A DNA stretch of 64,000 bases from Athripsodes cinereus (GCA_947579605.1 OX388329.1:30172693-30236692), one strand, 5' to 3'; positions 40,790 through 52,689 are shown, counted from the first letter of the stretch. Numbers and translations are program-made. The notes: a model not told the origin generated them from the sequence alone.

Positions 40790-42774
40790 AGGGTGTCCCT
40801 TATTTTTCAAAGTTTTAATTTTACAACGCATAGGCTCTTATTTTGTTCATTTGGTCCTAAAACACTCAAAAACCAATTTTTATCTTATTCGGAACAGTGC
40901 AACCCGTGCCGACTTGCACGGAAACATCTTCATACAAGTTACTTCCCAGGGGCGGTGAGTGCCCACTGTTATTGTCACTCAGGCTCGGTTTTTCTGGTAA
41001 TTACCGCGGATTTTTTTATATTTCAAAGATGTCAGTAGAACTAAGAAGTAATATAAAAAGTATTTTCTTGGTTGGGGAAGTTAATCAATAGATGACAGGT
41101 GCAAAATAACCGTCCAATCGTCAAGTTCTCGCAGTTCTGTCTTTCGACATATGCGATATTACATTGAATGTTAGTGAAAGCAAAATTCTAGTCATTTGCG
41201 TATGCATTACATTCTGGGAAAAGGCTACAATACCTAATAGAGCTGTTAATAATCGTGTTAAGAGGTCGGGGAATTTTTATAAGGTCTGGAAAGAGCTGCC
41301 AAAAAATAGCAAGATGATTCGGGATTTTCATCGGCACCGTGAGGAGAATTTCCACTTGAATTGGATAATTTATGCGATATTGTGTTCGCCGATGCTCTCA
41401 AAAGACTAAAAATCAAAGAAGATAATAAATTATTGTAAAAGCAAAGAGAACCAAGACGTACAGGATGGTTAGCGGGTGTTGACAAAAAAAAATGGCTGAA
41501 ATTGAAAAAAAGCGAGGCTGAAAAAACTAGCAGAAGAGGAAAAGAGATTAAAGCGTATGGTTTCAGAGAGCTTGTTGGCACCTGCTGCTTTACACAGCTT
41601 TGATACACCTGAGAGAGCCTCTGGGATCCACATAAAATTAAAAATCAGATCTACTGGCGCAATGCATCAAGCACGATGGATGACAAGAGCTATTTACTCT
41701 TCAAAAATATGTTTATTGCAGTCTCAGTCTAAAATGGGCGCTAAGGACAAGGAAACTTTACTAGATGTTTGTTTGTTTATTGTGGTAGTTCATGTAAAGT
41801 CCTTGCTTGAATGCTGTTTGGTGTTGAAAGCTCCGAATCAAGACTTGTGTTTTTTAAAAACATTGAATGGTAACGAAAGAATTGACAAGCTGATTTCCAA
41901 AGCGACTTAAAACAAGTTCAGTCAAAATTTAGTGATATTTGTCAAAAAAAAAATAGCCGTCCTTTTAACTTTTATGATAAAATTGATGAGCAGACCAAAG
42001 AGACCACTGTAGAAAATTCACAAAAAAGAAATCTTTGGTGATTTCGGTAAGAGATATGAACAATCGAAGGAACAGATGCCTGGCTCTCTATATGTTAGGT
42101 AGTAGAGCTCAATTTATTTAATATGTTATACCATGTTCTTTTTATGTATTCTACAAGTAGCCTTAATGTTTTCATAGGAAAAAAATTGAGTTATTTTGTA
42201 TCCGTCAAGAGCAAAGATTTAGTTTCAAAACTAAAACTTGACAGCAATTTCCTTGAGAAATCGTGGCATTTGTGGAAACTTAAAAAAAGATATCTAGCTT
42301 AAAAGCAGTGAATGACACAGCTGAAAGAGCTGTTAAACTAATTCAAGGCTTTTATGGTTTGATAACCGCAGACGAAGAATAGAATCAGTTCTTATGACGT
42401 TGTGTGCATGAACATATGTAGAAAAATGTACCTAGACTGTAAAAAAAGAGACTTTTTAGAGGATATATATAAATTAAATAATATCAATTTTGTAACTTTT
42501 TTTGATAATTTTAAGAAATGCTCCATATAAATTTGTGTTTTCATCAATATTTAGCTAACATAGTGATATTAAGTGATGATCTACAGCTAAATTTAAAATA
42601 CGCTTTAAGCAGCTTTTTTCTAAAACTTTGAGGCTCTGTCGGCACGGGTTCCAATCAACGTAGAAAGCTTAAATTCTGTATTTGGGTAAGTATTAGGCTA
42701 ATAAACACAATTAGAGGGTATGCGTTTCAAAAACTGAAAAAAAAATTTTTTCTACCAAATAAGGGACACCCTAA
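40790..42774 (+). mobile_element. Decayed 2-kb DNA transposon, hAT-like 8-bp duplications
   Basis: The ends AGGGTGTCCCTTATTT and AAATAAGGGACACCCTAA are inverted repeats. TGTACACT flanks both sides (40782-40789 and 42775-42782). A broken + strand coding region starts near 41029 (MSVELRSNIKSIF) and continues in shifting frames through ITFWEKATIPN, HRHREENFHLN and a late NDTAERAVKLIQGFYG piece (about 42311). The last resembles C-terminal segments of transposase-like proteins seen in arthropod genomes. Several stops and frameshifts make it dead. hAT is inferred from the 8-bp duplication; P or Merlin types are not excluded. Confidence 0.8.
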
Positions 42775-42782
42775 TGTACACT

Positions 42783-43435
42783 GGTACATGGATAAGATCA
42801 TTATATTCTGTAGTAATACTTTTACACACTTTTACTACTTTTGTAATTAATTTAGGTTTTAATATTATATTTAAAGTTAAATTTACTATCAACGTGGAAC
42901 ATTATACCAATTTTTTTTTTCATATACTTACATTATAGGTAAATACTTTCAAGTATATTTTCACTTTATGTGTACATAATAATGTTTTTTTTTAATAACT
43001 ATATCGAGGGTAGGCCATATTACCCAGTATGAATAATCTAGACACACCACTGTTGGAGTGTAACATAGAGCTGATGATAATAAATAATAGATATGTATAT
43101 CTACAAGAGTGACATTATAGTTACCTACATTTATGTTTATGGTGCTGTCATTTGAATTCGGCAAAGTCATTCAATCTTATTGTTTCTCATTTACACGCAA
43201 CCTTTAGGTAGTTATTTACTCATTCATATAGCTAGATAGATAATATGAAATATGTTTAAAGAAAAAAACACGAACGTACATTCATCCAAAATGAGTTCAT
43301 CAACATTATCGTCACACACGCCTTCAACGTTCTTCGAAATAGCTATAATATAATACTAATACAACCAGCACAGGTTTTTATTGAATAAGAACACCTACTT
43401 TATAGCCTTTTCCATTTTGTTATACCAGCTTATTT
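42783..43435. other. AT-rich intergenic stretch
   Basis: No gene or repeat border recognised. Confidence 0.65.
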
Positions 43436-43700
43436 ATCCCGTGGAGCACCCGGTAAAGAATTGGTCTCCCACTCTTATTCGTAAGTTTTCGAGTGTCCTG
43501 TAAAAGGCAGGTGTTCGAAAAAATAAGACATTTTACATCTTAAATTCAGCGATGAGGTTTGCCACCCATCCTGAATGTCTTGATTTTATATTGGCACGGA
43601 GAGGACAGCTTGCATGTTTATTATATGCAGCTGGTCTGCTGGCTACCCCACTTGTGGGATATGCCGTGATGGTATAGTAGTAGTAGTATAGTAGCTTATA
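43436..43700 (+). repeat. Repeat family R, reference copy (~265 bp)
   Basis: The most complete copy. Its left part is GTGGAGCACCCGGTAAAGAA, CACTCTTATTCGTAAGTTTT and GTGTCCTGTAAAAGGCAGGT. The right part is GCGATGAGGTTTGCCACCCA, TTGGCACGGAGAGGACAGCT and CACTTGTGGGATATGCCGTG, ending in TAGTAGTAGTATAGTAG. About ten copies occur in this window. The simple-repeat tail and lack of inverted ends suggest a retroposon (SINE-like), but no clear A/B box is visible. I do not recognise the family. Confidence 0.85.
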
Positions 43701-43704
43701 ATAT

Positions 43705-43915
43705 ATAGTGGGCTACGCTACAATCCATTGGATTGGTCATAAATTTGGATTTTCTTCTACATTCCTCCTTATTTTCAGCTAGTCTCTTTAATTCTACGTA
43801 TTTGTTACAGTTCATGTCCTTATTCAGTTGGTCCATATTATAAGCCTCTCTTGGTCGGCCTCTACCATTCCTGCCTTCTCTCTTGACCTCCACGATGGTG
43901 ATAATCATGGCACAG
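43705..43915 (-). repeat. LINE (family B) 3' fragment
   Basis: The reverse strand contains GRNGRGRPREAYNMDQLNKD, MNCNKYVELKRLAENKEECR and the terminal NPMDC variant, with an extra base in the DAYMDQLK region. It ends CAATCCATTGGATTG like other family B copies and abuts repeat R. Confidence 0.8.
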
Positions 43916-43984
43916 AAGAATTAGGAATGTTACCTAGGTTTAAAGAGTATTGAGTCGATTCATAAGCGTTGAAACTCTGTGTCG

Positions 43985-45515
43985 TGCACTCCTAAAGGAA
44001 GTTCACATATGTATGTGTATCATATGCAACATACGTACCTATAGTTAATACCTATTCAAATAGGTTGTCTATCGGTGAATGTGATCAGCTGGAATGATCA
44101 ATCTAGAATGGTTCAAAATATTATTTAATTTTTTGTTGTCTGAGATCACAATTGTGAATTTAATATATGAAACTATCATGTATAAGACTATCCTATGCAG
44201 TATTCATCATACAGAATGTGAGGGTCCAACCATGTTCATCGAAATTAAACACGTCTATTCACACTGTCTTATTCATCATATGCTTTCACTGCCATGTCAA
44301 AACTCATGGTCATGTTGTATTAAAAAGTTTAAAAAATTATATAAATCTCGTAACTAACGCAACAGCATGTTAATCTTGTGCATGGTTCTGATAAATAATA
44401 TGAAAAAAAAACTTCTTTATAGTTGTTTCAGTGAAAAGATCTTTCATCATAATTATGTCGGGTGGTAATAGCTTTCATCCGTCATCGCTAGTGATCACTA
44501 TTATTGATAAAACGTCTCTTCACACCTTTGCTATTTCGAAGATCATCCAGAGTGATCAAGTTTGAATACCCTTTTAAAATAGATAATGAAACTCTTCAAA
44601 AAATATTGACTTTCTCATGATGAACACGAACAGTCTCATATGTATGATAAGTTTAATTTATAAAATCAAGATTCGCATATTCACAAATTAATGTTTTTTG
44701 CATTAGTTCTTTGTATTAATATTGATGTATGTATTTATGAATATATTTCATCAATATTATTAGTATTCCGTTGCGTGAACGGGAAAGTTGGTACATGTAT
44801 GTGAAATGTGGTATGAAAAAGTAGCTTTGCGATTTGTTATGTATGAGATTATAAAGTAGGTATTTGATATTCATTTAGATTCACCTAATTAATTTATATT
44901 TAAAATTTAGGTATTTATATTATTTTACTTATTTACTGCTAGCCACATCTCTCCACTGCTAGATGTAGGCCTTTTGAAAATGATTTTCGATTTAGAGTTC
45001 TAGAGCAACATGAAAACACTGTGTTTCCATAAATTGGACTATGATATAATTATTATTTGTCCCTATAAAATAATATCATCAAATACAAACCTTTACCTAA
45101 ACGACATTTTACATCTTTATGTCTTTATCATGAGGTCACATGGAGCCCATGCCCGGGGACCTGAAATGCCGACACAAAAAAGAAGCTCAGTGTAAGAAGG
45201 TAGATCCCGGGACTTTCGATTAAAAGTCCAAAATTCCACCATTATACATACTACCGACCGCCTCACGGAAGCTTAACTCTCTGAATTCAGAATGTTGAAC
45301 GTTATTTTCAACACCCTCCTTTGACAAAGCACTAGGAAACTTACAGAAATGAATGAGAGAGCTATTTTTTGTCGGGGACTACGTAACAAACCATAGTAAA
45401 CAGGTAGTCAACGTAGATATATATAAAATATAATGTCAGATAAAATCTTTTCGTAGAAGCAATTTAACAATTTAAAGCAATACATGAAGTAAAAATTGTT
45501 TGGAAAATATACTAT
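43985..45515. other. Intergenic stretch, mostly AT-rich
   Basis: No gene recognised. At 44940-44985 a CCACATCTCTCCACTGCTAG motif, common in insect interspersed repeats, is present. A GC-richer patch at 45135-45250 has no coherent frame. Confidence 0.6.
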
Positions 45516-45519
45516 TAAT

Positions 45520-45585
45520 ACCCTCACGCCGTGTCCCATGTGGAGTAGGCAGAGAGAACGGAACGCCAAACAGATCTGGAAAATA
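45520..45585 (-). repeat. LINE tail (family D), short reversed piece
   Basis: The reverse strand gives GGCGTTCCGTTCTCTCTGCC, then the CATGGGACACGGCGTGAGGG end shared with 46925-46985. Confidence 0.7.
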
Positions 45586-46779
45586 TCAATAAGAAAATAA
45601 TTACAATATAACATTTAATAAGAGTAGAAAAATAGAAATTGTAAACAATAATGGATCTGTTGTACACTCTACACATAATCACGATGGTACAAGAAGATAG
45701 ACTTTGTCTATTGTCAAATCAAAGCCTTAATAAAGGTAAGTAGGTACTTACTATAAGTTGTTGCAAAGTACCTACTTCACATTACGTACGGACGTCCCAC
45801 GTATTCATAATGTTATATCTACATAGGTAGTTAACTATATAGTTTATGTATACTGTAGGTACCTACGCTATACATATATATATAATAGTTGTGTGATATA
45901 TTAAAATATTATTATCATACTAATGTAGTTGTAACCGGTTCAACTCAGGAAATAATAATAAAATTGACAAATTATCACTTGCAGATGACATATATTTAAG
46001 TACTCTCCTATGAAATGGCATTAAATTAATATTATATATATCCCTCTATCCCCTTGTTAGAGATGCGTTTATCAAAATAATTCTGTACCTGAGAACCATT
46101 AGGACTCAAGTGCATTTTTGACTAAAATGCCAAATTTACAAAAATCGGAAATAACACAATAGTCGCGAGACTTACGTACCTACAGAAATGCTTTGGGTCA
46201 TATGAGTGCGCATCGCTATGGTAGCTATATACTATATACAGCTTATTAATAGTAAAATGTTGAGATTTTTTCGATTAAAAAATTGAATTTGAAAATGGCA
46301 TTTTACTGCTTAAGACTAAATGGCTCTCAGGCACAGTATGTTACCGTTATTAAGGAATAGGTAGGTAGGTACCTATATGCATTCAGTTTCTTTTGTTATG
46401 TTCATAATTCGGATAAATAGGAATCTCCGACTCCTGAGATATCCGAGTGTGTAGAGGTTCTTTCAATGCATGTTATGTTCATATTATATTCATATTATAT
46501 TCTTACGTGAATGGGTAAGTACCTACCTATAAATTCGTTTATTTCCTCAAATAAGCATAACATACAATCAAATACAGTTCATATAGGTACATAATATATT
46601 TTGTGTTGCAGACTTCTAGGACATTAATTTATATATTGAAAATGTATTTTTATGGGCTTTCTATAGGTATAAGGGATGTCGTTAGTAGGAAAGAGACCAT
46701 TACTACCTTAATTTTATGGAGTGAAAAAGCATATCATTAAGGTGGTAACTATTATTATTAATAACATAATTACTTGTCT

Positions 46780-46990
46780 GAAAAGAGGGATGTGAAGAAG
46801 CGCGGGCGTCCTAGAACTATGTGGATCAAATTCTAAAGGACGGCCGTGTATTGGGTAAGAGAAATCGACGTGCGTGAATGAGAAATTTATAAATATGAAA
46901 GATGTGAAAGAAATATGCAAGAACAGATCTATATGGCGTTCCGTTCTCTCTGCCTACCCCACTTGGGATGCGGCGTGAGGGAATAGTATA
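46780..46990 (+). repeat. LINE tail (family D), second + copy, nested
   Basis: A GCGGGCGTCCTAGAACTATG block (RGRPRTMW), then GAATGAGAAATTTATAAATA and ATGTGAAAGAAATATGCAAG, ending CACTTGGGATGCGGCGTGAG. It is frame-broken. It interrupts a host repeat whose two halves (about 46660-46740 and 47015-47080) are contiguous at about 9765-9895. Confidence 0.72.
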
Positions 46991-46999
46991 GTACCACAG

Positions 47000-48200
47000 T
47001 ATGGTATTATTAATTTGGTAACATACATAAAATTACAACGTATTTGCACTGCGTTACCAATCTAGTAAGTCTATGAAAGCACAGTCATGCAAACATACGA
47101 AGGAACTCAAATCCACACATAAATATTTGAGTCGGTTCGTATGTGCGTATGTCCTCAATGGACTCTGAAATAAGGAAAGACAGAAGTAAAATAATACACT
47201 CTTTACGAGGTCTCATCTCCTGGGCAGGTTTAAGGCTAAAAACATTTTAAATATCTTATGTATTGATAAAGATATTACAATTTTAATGAGATTCCCATAC
47301 ATTCGCTTGACAAAATTGCCAAGCGAATGTATGAAAATCCAATATTTATAGTCAAACATTTTTCATTGTATTGAATTAATTTCAAAATGGATGTAACAAA
47401 AAATAAAACAATACTGAAACTAAATAATTAGGGACTGTTTACATAATGAAACATTGTGATTGCTAATGACAAAAAATCCTGAATTATGAGAATAAAAATT
47501 GCATATTTTTGACATTTTGAGCTATTTTCATAATGGAGGATATTATGAGACCAAAGAAATCCATATTGTAGAATAAGAATAGTATTATGTAAAAAATCCA
47601 TAAACAATGTTAATTGATTTTTTGTATAAATAAATACAAAAGTACCTCGGTACTTAATATTTTTCTTTACTTTTCATGGCAAATCACTTGAAGATTTATG
47701 TAGGTACTACAAACTAAAAATACCAATTTTAACCCATGTATTTGCACGGTTTCTGCTTATTTAAACCCGAGCAATGCCGGGTTACAAAAGCTTGTTATTA
47801 ATATTGTTATTAGATATTATGAATAGTAGTAGGTAAATGGCCGCAGCCGATGTACGGTATTCCACCACGTAAGTAGTAAGCCCGTTCTTGTATTGTTAGG
47901 TGTATTAAGCCAAAGAACCGATAGTGAATGATTCACAGACACTGACTTATAATATTATTATAATAATATTATATGTAATATTATAACTGTACCTACTGTA
48001 CTGTACTATGCCGCACTGCACAAACCAGTATCTTCTATGTATGCGCCGCCGCGATCACATAGTTGAATTTGCCAGTTAACCGTATAGCTAGGCATACAGT
48101 GGGGAACTTATAAAAAAAATAGCAACTCAGAACATAGTACCTACTTACAGAAAATAAGAAAATATACAAAGCTTTTTATATTTTCAAATGTGCATTTTAA
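47000..48200. other. Intergenic AT-rich stretch with one hairpin and a Helitron-like 3' end
   Basis: CATACATTCGCTTG at about 47289 pairs with CAAGCGAATGTATG at about 47313 (14-bp arms). At 47765-47796, CCCGAGCAATGCCGGG forms a small hairpin followed by a CTTG end, resembling the terminus at 63727-63757. No gene. Confidence 0.6.
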
Positions 48201-48203
48201 GAG

Positions 48204-48373
48204 ATCGTCGGTAGCTTGGAGGTAGAGTCGAGGGACCGGCCTTGGCTGAACCACTCGGCCTTGGAGGGGGGACCGTGGTTCGATACCAGGGCCCGGCAAA
48301 CTCCCCTTTCACGACACAAGCTTTTAGCTTACAGTGAAAAGTGTATAAGGTTGTATTTGGGTTTATATCCATC
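48204..48373 (+). repeat. SINE A copy 2
   Basis: ATCGTCGGTAGCTTGGAGGT, an internal ~25-bp expansion before GTGGTTCGATACCAGG (B box), then CTTTCACGACACAAGCTTTT and TTGTATTTGGGTTTATA. The palindrome at 48374 starts immediately at its 3' end. Confidence 0.85.
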
Positions 48374-48559
48374 TTTAATTTTAATAAATAAAATATAAAA
48401 ATATATTATTGAGCACTGTTTAATCTCCACTATGTTAGGTTAAATACCGAACATTTTCGCCTATACTTGTAGGCGAAAACGTTCGGTATTTAACCTAACA
48501 TAGTGGAGATTAAACAGTGCTCAATAATATATTTTTATATTTTATTTATTAAAATTAAA
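48374..48559. repeat. 186-bp near-perfect palindrome
   Basis: Two 93-bp arms mirror each other about 48466/48467. I count one clear mismatch in the arms (CATTTTCGCC against GTTTTCGCC) plus an imperfect centre of about 6 bp. Arm content includes TTATTGAGCACTGTTTAATC and TTAGGTTAAATACCGAAC. No unique loop is present. It may be a fold-back element, a palindromic gene-conversion product or an assembly join artefact. Confidence 0.88.
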
Positions 48560-49565
48560 AATGGATTTCCACAGCGTAAACACAAAAACTCTTGAATTAT
48601 TATATCCATCTTTTTTAAAAAAAAATTAAAAAAAATCCACAATAATGATTATCTGCTTGAGCATGTTCCCTTGATAATGTCAAGCTAGCTTGATGAAAGC
48701 GCTCAAGCATAAAGACATTAATATGAAAGAGTTTTTTTGTTTTGGTACATTTTCAAAATTTTCAAAGATGTTTTTTCACAATGTTAACGCACAAACCTTT
48801 TAACAACCAAATAAAGAAATTAAATATTAACAATCGGGCTAGCTTTCAACGTCATTTTGATTCAACGAAATAGCCACTAGCCAATCGATTGTAAGGTTGC
48901 ATTTTACTAAGCGCCAAGCCATTTAGTCAATCGACTTGTTCAACTATCGCTCGGTGACGTGTGCACATACATTCCATGTACATTGCCTTTCCTCTGGTGA
49001 ATACATCATATTTTACTATCTAGTATTATATAGCACGCTAATCAAAGAGAGAGATGCCACAGATTATTATTTTATTAAGGAGATAATTCTCGTGCAATGT
49101 ATATTGTATAAATACTCCATTATGTTTTAGGTATGTTTAGAATTAAATATTATTACGTATTGTTTAGTTTAATGTTTACTTCAAAGAAATAGTTGCGGAG
49201 ATTGTTGAATTTCTTTCTATAGTTAAAATGGGAATTAAAATAAGTTTTCATAGCGATGAAAGCTTAGTCTACAGCTTATTATAGACCGACGTTCTTTGCG
49301 TAAATTTTTTGCAATAATAAATTAAAATATAACGAGATATTTAAAATAATGAAAAGTTTTACATTAGCCTGATAATGAGAGCGGAAGTTCTTGAAAATCG
49401 GCTCATGATTTATTATAAAATCACTTTGAAAGAACTTAATATTTTTTTATTTGTATGTTTAATAGATTAGTGTCATGGTTAGTAAAAAGGGTGGGGGCGA
49501 GGCTAGGGGTGGGTTCAAGAAAGAAAGTAATGGTGAAGATATTTGAGGCTGTTGGTTATGTGACA
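48560..49565. other. Intergenic stretch
   Basis: No gene. At about 49365-49440 a repeat beginning CCTGATAATGAGAGCGGAAG is also found near 32840, 61365 and, reversed, 50185. Confidence 0.6.
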
Positions 49566-49571
49566 CATTTA

Positions 49572-50151
49572 GGCCCAAAATTACAATGAAGGCTTAAGAT
49601 CCTCCTTAACCTTAAGGAACACATAAAGCTTCGCTTACCAAAATTACGCGAATTACAATGTCTCCTTAGCATGAATTTGCGACTTAACCTACTCCTTAAG
49701 TTAAGGAATACCCGGGGGTGTCCTCAACAACGTTAAGCTCGCTTAAACTCATCTTTCCTGGTGATTTTTTCATCACCAGGAGGCGCCACTAGTTACAAGA
49801 AGAACACACTGACATTAATGTCATAATTATGTTTCATTTGCGCTTCTATTTGGACTTTTTCGTTACTTACCCTGTTTTGTCGGTAACGAAAAAATCCAAG
49901 AGCGTTCACGAAATCAAAATATCAACACGAAAAATGGCGCGCGTCCCCGTTAACATGACAGATGTGAGGTTAATGCATAGACAAAATCACGATAAAACAA
50001 CTAGTAGGGCTACCAACTTAACCATATTTGCGGCTTAGTCAAGTCGCAGTCGAATATTGATTGAAATTCTCGTGTGAGCAGTAAGCTCGACTTAACTTTT
50101 AAGCCTCCTCACCAAAGCTCCACGATAAGCTACTGATTGTAATTTCGGGCC
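49572..50151. mobile_element. Harbinger-type TIR element with TTA duplication, 580 bp
   Basis: GGCCCAAAATTACAATGA at the left and TGATTGTAATTTCGGGCC at the right, 16 of 17 matching. TTA lies at 49569-49571 and 50152-50154. Internal stems include TCCTGGTGAT/ATCACCAGGA and a CTTTTTCGTTAC/GTAACGAAAAA pair. The interior is GC-richer, with many GCTTAA/CTTAAG motifs, and no transposase. Confidence 0.85.
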
Positions 50152-50154
50152 TTA

Positions 50155-50838
50155 GTATTCTGTTGTGATTTATTATGTTCTTGAGCTTCCGCTCTTATCA
50201 TCAAGCAAATGTAAAGTTTAATATAGGTAACTCTCTTTATACATAATAAGATGTTCTTGGTAAAAAAAAAATACCTAATATAAATCTGATGATTAAAAAT
50301 ATAATTAGGATTATGTTTATTTGTATCAAAACTTGTTAATATCTTTGACTAACAACAGATCAATCAAATAGGTAACTGTAAGTCACGGACTGTCAATTCA
50401 TTAGTCTGTTGTTGTACTATAGACAATTAAATTTGATCGTCTACAATATTAATTTAGTACGCACATTGCACACAGGCAAGAGATGTATTCACTTTCTGTC
50501 ATTTTGTACAATATTCTACCGATTGACAAGAAAGGCTTCTACTATATAAATAGATACATAATATTATGTAGGTATGGTATGTAGGTACAGCGATAATAAT
50601 TATTATTAATTCTATATAGGTATGCAACAGAACAAAGAATCAATAATATTGCACATTATGACATCACTGTCTACATGCACCTGTAAATATACGTTTACTT
50701 TATAATATAACACCTACCTACCTACCTGCCTACATAGCAGTGACGGGACTGGTCTTTTTATATTGGGTATGCGTTCACAATGAAGAATTTTACATACATA
50801 ACATAATATATAATCTAACATGATAATAAACTACATAC
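50155..50838. other. Intergenic AT-rich stretch
   Basis: A short motif, GCAGTGACGGGACTGGTCTT at about 50738, recurs near 58175 and 58275, marking another low-copy repeat. No gene. Confidence 0.6.
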
Positions 50839-50839
50839 A

Positions 50840-51090
50840 TTTTCTTCCCCTTGTCCTAGTTGGGTCGGGGGCTCATTGCGCCTAGGTACCTCCTCCAAAG
50901 ATCCCTGTCCACCGCTGCTTCCAGGACCTCTGGCCACTCCAAACCAAGTCTTTCAACACACAAATTCGATACCTGCCCTTGCCAACTTCTTCTAGGGCGA
51001 CCCACCGGTCTTCTGCCCTCTCTCACAGCCTCCAAAAATCTAAGTGGTAGTCTGTCTTCTGGCATGCGGAGCATGTGATCCAGCTATCGC
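50840..51090 (-). repeat. LINE C-terminal fragment (family E)
   Basis: The reverse strand reads DHMLRMPEDRLPLRFLEAV, REGRRPVGRPRRSWQGQV and LEWPEVLEAAVDRDLWRRY, ending SPRPN and stop. This is the familiar H(V/M)xRMxxxR...GRRxxGRPRxxW end of non-LTR reverse transcriptases. It is clearly distinct from families A, B and D. Confidence 0.85.
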
Positions 51091-51335
51091 AAATTTAAAA
51101 AAAAAAAAGCTATTGCAACTGCAACCTCTCTATATAAGTACTGATTTCACCTTGAGAGCCTCACGAACATACGTATTCCTTATACGGTCTCTCAATGACT
51201 CCCCAACCAATCCCCTGAGAAACCGCATTTCCACTACCTGTAACCTTCATCTCACGAATTAAATAATTTGATTATTCCACAACTTAGTACTATGAGAAAT
51301 TTAAGAAAATACCTGACATGAAAATTTCTATACCC

Positions 51336-51545
51336 CCGCCCCCTCCCACTCTTTTATGTAAGTTTTCGAGTGTTCTGTAAAAAGCAGGTGTTCGAAAAAA
51401 GTAAAAAATAATACATCTTTAATTCAGCAGTGATGAGGTTTGCCACTCATCCTAAATGTCTCATTTTTTTGTTGGCACGGAGAGGAAAGCTTGCATTTTG
51501 TATTATATTCGGCTGATCTGCTGACTGCCTCACTTGTGAGATATT
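51336..51545 (+). repeat. Repeat family R copy
   Basis: CACTCTTTTATGTAAGTTTT, GTGTTCTGTAAAAAGCAGGT and GTTGGCACGGAGAGGAAAGC are present; it loses the family tail after CACTTGTGAGATAT. Confidence 0.8.
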
Positions 51546-52470
51546 TTACCCAGCCATTGAAATTTCTATCTCCCGCCGCCAGGTATTCATTACAACACAT
51601 AGGAATTTAAGAATATTCCGATTCTTTTCTTTTTCATACCTATAGGAAATTTATAATATGATAAGTTAGTACATACACATTTGTAGGCATGCGGTGCTTT
51701 TTTGCATGTATGGAAAGCACGCCATTGCTACATGGTGACGTATGACAGATACACGGTAGTTATTTATTATGAATAGCATAATGCTATTACAGAATAATAG
51801 CGATGACATAAAAATCAAAATGTCTAAACTCAATAATAAATACGTGAGCTGCCTTTTTGAGTAGCTACCCTCTGTTTTGAAGATAATAATATTATGTTAA
51901 TTCTAATAGTAGGTACCTAATCTTTTGTAAATGGGTATAAGTATATATTATAATAATGTTATTTATTATTCCATATTTTACAAAAAGGTTACTGTAGAGC
52001 TCCCGGCTAATTTGGTCTTGGGTGCACACTTTTCCGTAACGTTTTAAATGTCCTGTAAAAGGCAGCCTAAAATTATAGACCCTCCCATTCCCGGATATCT
52101 CAGAGGTCGGAGTCTTCTTCTAAGCAAAACTCTTGTCCTCACGGGCGGGCCCTAATGGGCAGTATTAAGGGGTTGGCAGGCTAAACTGCCTCGTGAGAAT
52201 TTTTTATGATACATTTACGTCTTCACATACAAATCAAACGTAATGTTCGTAAAAATAAAGACATTTTACATCAGATTTGCTACCCATGCAGCTTGTGTGA
52301 TACGTCGTGAAAAAGGTTTTGTATTTTACTCAGTAGATACAGTTGCACTGTTTGTAAACCGAAGCACCTATTAATACTTAGATACGTATGTAGTTAATAG
52401 TTATGTATGTATATAAAAGGTAGATAAATAAAATAATAGTGCACATGTGTATGATAGATAAGAACAAATG
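51545..52470. other. Intergenic stretch with degenerate repeat R pieces
   Basis: At 52010-52075 (ATGTCCTGTAAAAGGCAGCC) and 52257-52320 (AAAGACATTTTACATCAGAT) there are two separated pieces of repeat R with about 180 bp of foreign sequence between them. The repeat at 51685-51760 (GGTGCTTTTTTGCATGTATG) recurs at 59455. No gene. Confidence 0.55.
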
Positions 52471-52472
52471 CA

Positions 52473-52625
52473 TTGAAAGGCGCAAGCTTATATGGATCGA
52501 CGTATATTTGTGAACAAACGTTTTCAGTTATGAAACTTAACAAAACAAAAAGTCAAAACTTCATTGGTTTCATTAGTTTTCATTTATCCAAAAAGTGGAT
52601 GGAATATTACGAGTGGCGACAAGTA
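52473..52625 (+). pseudogene. hAT transposase C-terminal (dimerisation) fragment
   Basis: Reads LYGSTYICEQTFSVMKLNK, then KSQN. The fgSTYxCEQxFSxMKxxKxxxRN signature belongs to the hAT C-terminal dimerisation region found in transposases and in ZBED5/GTF2IRD2-type domesticated proteins. Only about 50 residues remain, with no upstream transposase, so this is a relic. Confidence 0.75.
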
Positions 52626-52689
52626 ATTTGGAGCAAATATATAAAAAAAATTGTTAGGTCAATACATTGTCATCACGCATCAAAATAAT

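Noticed and set aside
41258..41608. 116-codon reverse frame inside the 2-kb transposon
   Set aside because: Complement of the decayed + strand coding region (REENFHLN side); no motif of its own.
45135..45250. GC-richer patch with CCCGGGG and CCCGGGA
   Set aside because: No consistent frame or splice borders; probably repeat debris.
50860..51078. 72-codon forward frame
   Set aside because: Shadow of the reverse-strand LINE family E tail, which has the GRPRRSW signature.
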